From Proteiniphilum sp. UBA5384 (GTDB lineage Bacteria > Bacteroidota > Bacteroidia > Bacteroidales > Dysgonomonadaceae), in NCBI RefSeq assembly GCF_002410825.1, contig NZ_DHOS01000044.1, positions 1-6,621 of the forward strand: a stretch of 6,621 nucleotides of DNA, in the 5' to 3' direction. The first letter of the stretch is position 1, and each line of letters begins with the position of its first letter. Position numbers and translations under genes: made by a program. Below, one piece after another: positions 5,707 to 6,621 of the stretch. The notes beneath the pieces are model-generated. The model saw only the letters and a list, made by a program, of their open reading frames with translations. It ran no database searches and was not told where the DNA came from.

Positions 5707-6621
5707 TTATAGATTATTCTTATCCCTAACACAACGCACGCTACCTCCAAAACTTAATGGATTATAAATCCTTCCAATAGGATGAAGCCGAATAGACCGT
5801 CTGTACATAGTAGTAGAGGTTCCTCTTATAGTACTTGTCCAAAGACTATTTCCTCTATAGGAATTAAATCCCTCAAATCCACCACCTTGAGCGAGTCTAT
5901 ATCCGGAAGGTAAAGCGTTAAAACCAAATTCATCCGTTCCTGCCGGATCTCCAATACTCCACTCCGGGCCACGTAACTTGTATGCAACCGAAGCTGCTGT
6001 TCCTCTACCCTCCACTTCCACATCAAGATCTGTTTCTGGTAAACCGGCAAGACGCTCCAGGTTCTTGTAGTCCTCATCAGTAGCAATACGCCATCCCTCC
6101 GGTGCCAATCCTTCCTGTGCTACTACCGCATAACCGTTATATAACAATCCATGTTTAGCAATCATTTCTTCTTCTGAACTTATATTCGTCCCCGTATGAG
6201 GATACACAGCATATGCTCCGTAAGTCAGATTTGCCCACTGTGCATCTGAAAATCCTGTTGTGATCGCATCTCCATTACGATAACGGGTTACTCTCAAGTT
6301 TTCTGTCATCCATTCCAGATCACCGATTACAACCGTTTTATAGGTATTTCCATCAATATCTGTAAGAGTCCCTGCCTCAACAAAATTCAAGACTGTGCCA
6401 TTATAAATTGCGGGGAGATAAAAAGCTTTTCCAATGGCTGTAGCAGTTGTGCGTGCCGGTTTACTATTAGCGCTTACTACCAGTTCAGTATCCGAGGCAT
6501 TTAAAACCTTCAGGCTTATCTCCGGCCAGTTCTGATCTGCAATGGGAATAAACCATCCCCAGAATTCCTGTACAGTTCCGGATGCGAGATTGGTTGTTTC
6601 CGACAATTCAAATGTCAATTC
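5707..6621 (-). CDS. FISUMP-domain protein, C-terminal part (5' end outside window)
   Basis: The reading frame is open to the edge of the window. The first complete codon (6621-6619) is Glu, and the TTG after it is an internal Leu rather than a start. Numbering from that Glu, 304 residues are visible. Residues about 87-304 form a FISUMP (Fibrobacter succinogenes major paralogous) domain: DGNTYKTVVIGDLEWMTENL (90-109), LLYNGYAV (159-166), LAPEGWRIATDEDY (172-185), FGFNALPSGYR (232-242), LWTST (260-264) and the closing GGSVRCVRD (292-300). The ~86 residues before it are rich in predicted beta strands and belong to a different domain that I do not recognise. FISUMP proteins are extracellular or cell-surface proteins, common in Bacteroidetes, and their biochemical role is poorly known. 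Upstream of the PUL enzymes, a surface glycan-binding role is plausible. The gene ends with TAA, 92 bp before the next start. Confidence 0.8.
   Translation of the reverse strand, partial: ELTFELSETTNLASGTVQEFWGWFIPIADQNWPEISLKVLNASDTELVVSANSKPARTTATAIGKAFYLPAIYNGTVLNFVEAGTLTDIDGNTYKTVVIGDLEWMTENLRVTRYRNGDAITTGFSDAQWANLTYGAYAVYPHTGTNISSEEEMIAKHGLLYNGYAVVAQEGLAPEGWRIATDEDYKNLERLAGLPETDLDVEVEGRGTAASVAYKLRGPEWSIGDPAGTDEFGFNALPSGYRLAQGGGFEGFNSYRGNSLWTSTIRGTSTTMYRRSIRLHPIGRIYNPLSFGGSVRCVRDKNNL

Noticed and set aside
5826..6086. Minus-strand open frame of 86 codons inside the FISUMP gene
   Set aside because: It overlaps the conserved FISUMP domain in another frame and shows no motif of its own.
6616..6618. 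TTG as a translation start for the FISUMP protein
   Set aside because: The frame stays open to the window edge with Glu before it, no ribosome-binding site can be seen, and the residues continue a domain already under way. The gene is truncated by the window.
1..6621. CRISPR array, tRNA/rRNA genes, transposase or insertion-sequence ends
   Set aside because: No regularly spaced repeats, RNA-gene motifs or transposase-like proteins were seen on either strand.

Overview
The window looks like part of a polysaccharide-utilisation locus (PUL) of a Bacteroidetes bacterium, probably of the order Bacteroidales. The reasons are the run of co-directional secreted carbohydrate-active enzymes, most with lipoprotein-type signal peptides, the FISUMP-domain protein, the lack of strong Shine-Dalgarno sequences, and one candidate promoter of the Bacteroides -33/-7 type. 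All six genes are on the minus strand, so transcription runs from high to low coordinates. The window cuts both end genes. The SusC/SusD pair and the regulator expected of a PUL are not inside it.

In transcription order the genes are: (1) 6621-5707, the C-terminal part of a FISUMP-domain protein, probably a surface or glycan-binding component; (2) 5614-4439, a predicted TIM-barrel lipoprotein glycosidase with two candidate catalytic glutamates that I cannot place in a GH family; (3) 4331-2610, a three-module lipoprotein with an Ig-like (Big_2-type) domain, an SGNH/DUF4886 hydrolase and a C-terminal beta-sandwich; (4) 2539-1319, a GH27 enzyme of the alpha-galactosidase family with an unusual substrate pocket; (5) 1302-160, a GH43 enzyme resembling the exo-beta-1,3-galactanase subfamily (GH43_24); (6) 118-1, the first 39 codons of an S1-type sulfatase lipoprotein. 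The intergenic gaps are 92, 107, 70, 16 and 41 bp, so an operon is likely. No gene-free stretch exceeds 107 bp.

The combination suggests a beta-1,3-galactan backbone, as in type II arabinogalactan or a related sulfated galactan. The GH43 would remove galactose from the backbone, the GH27 would remove an alpha-galactose-like or beta-L-arabinopyranose-like cap, the SGNH protein would remove ester groups, and the sulfatase would remove sulfate. The unassigned glycosidase would cut a linkage still to be found. This substrate is an inference from family content. The most novel items are the unassigned glycosidase, the altered GH27 pocket, and the pairing of a galactanase-type GH43 with a sulfatase and a putative esterase. 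No RNA gene, CRISPR array, insertion sequence or convincing intrinsic terminator was seen.
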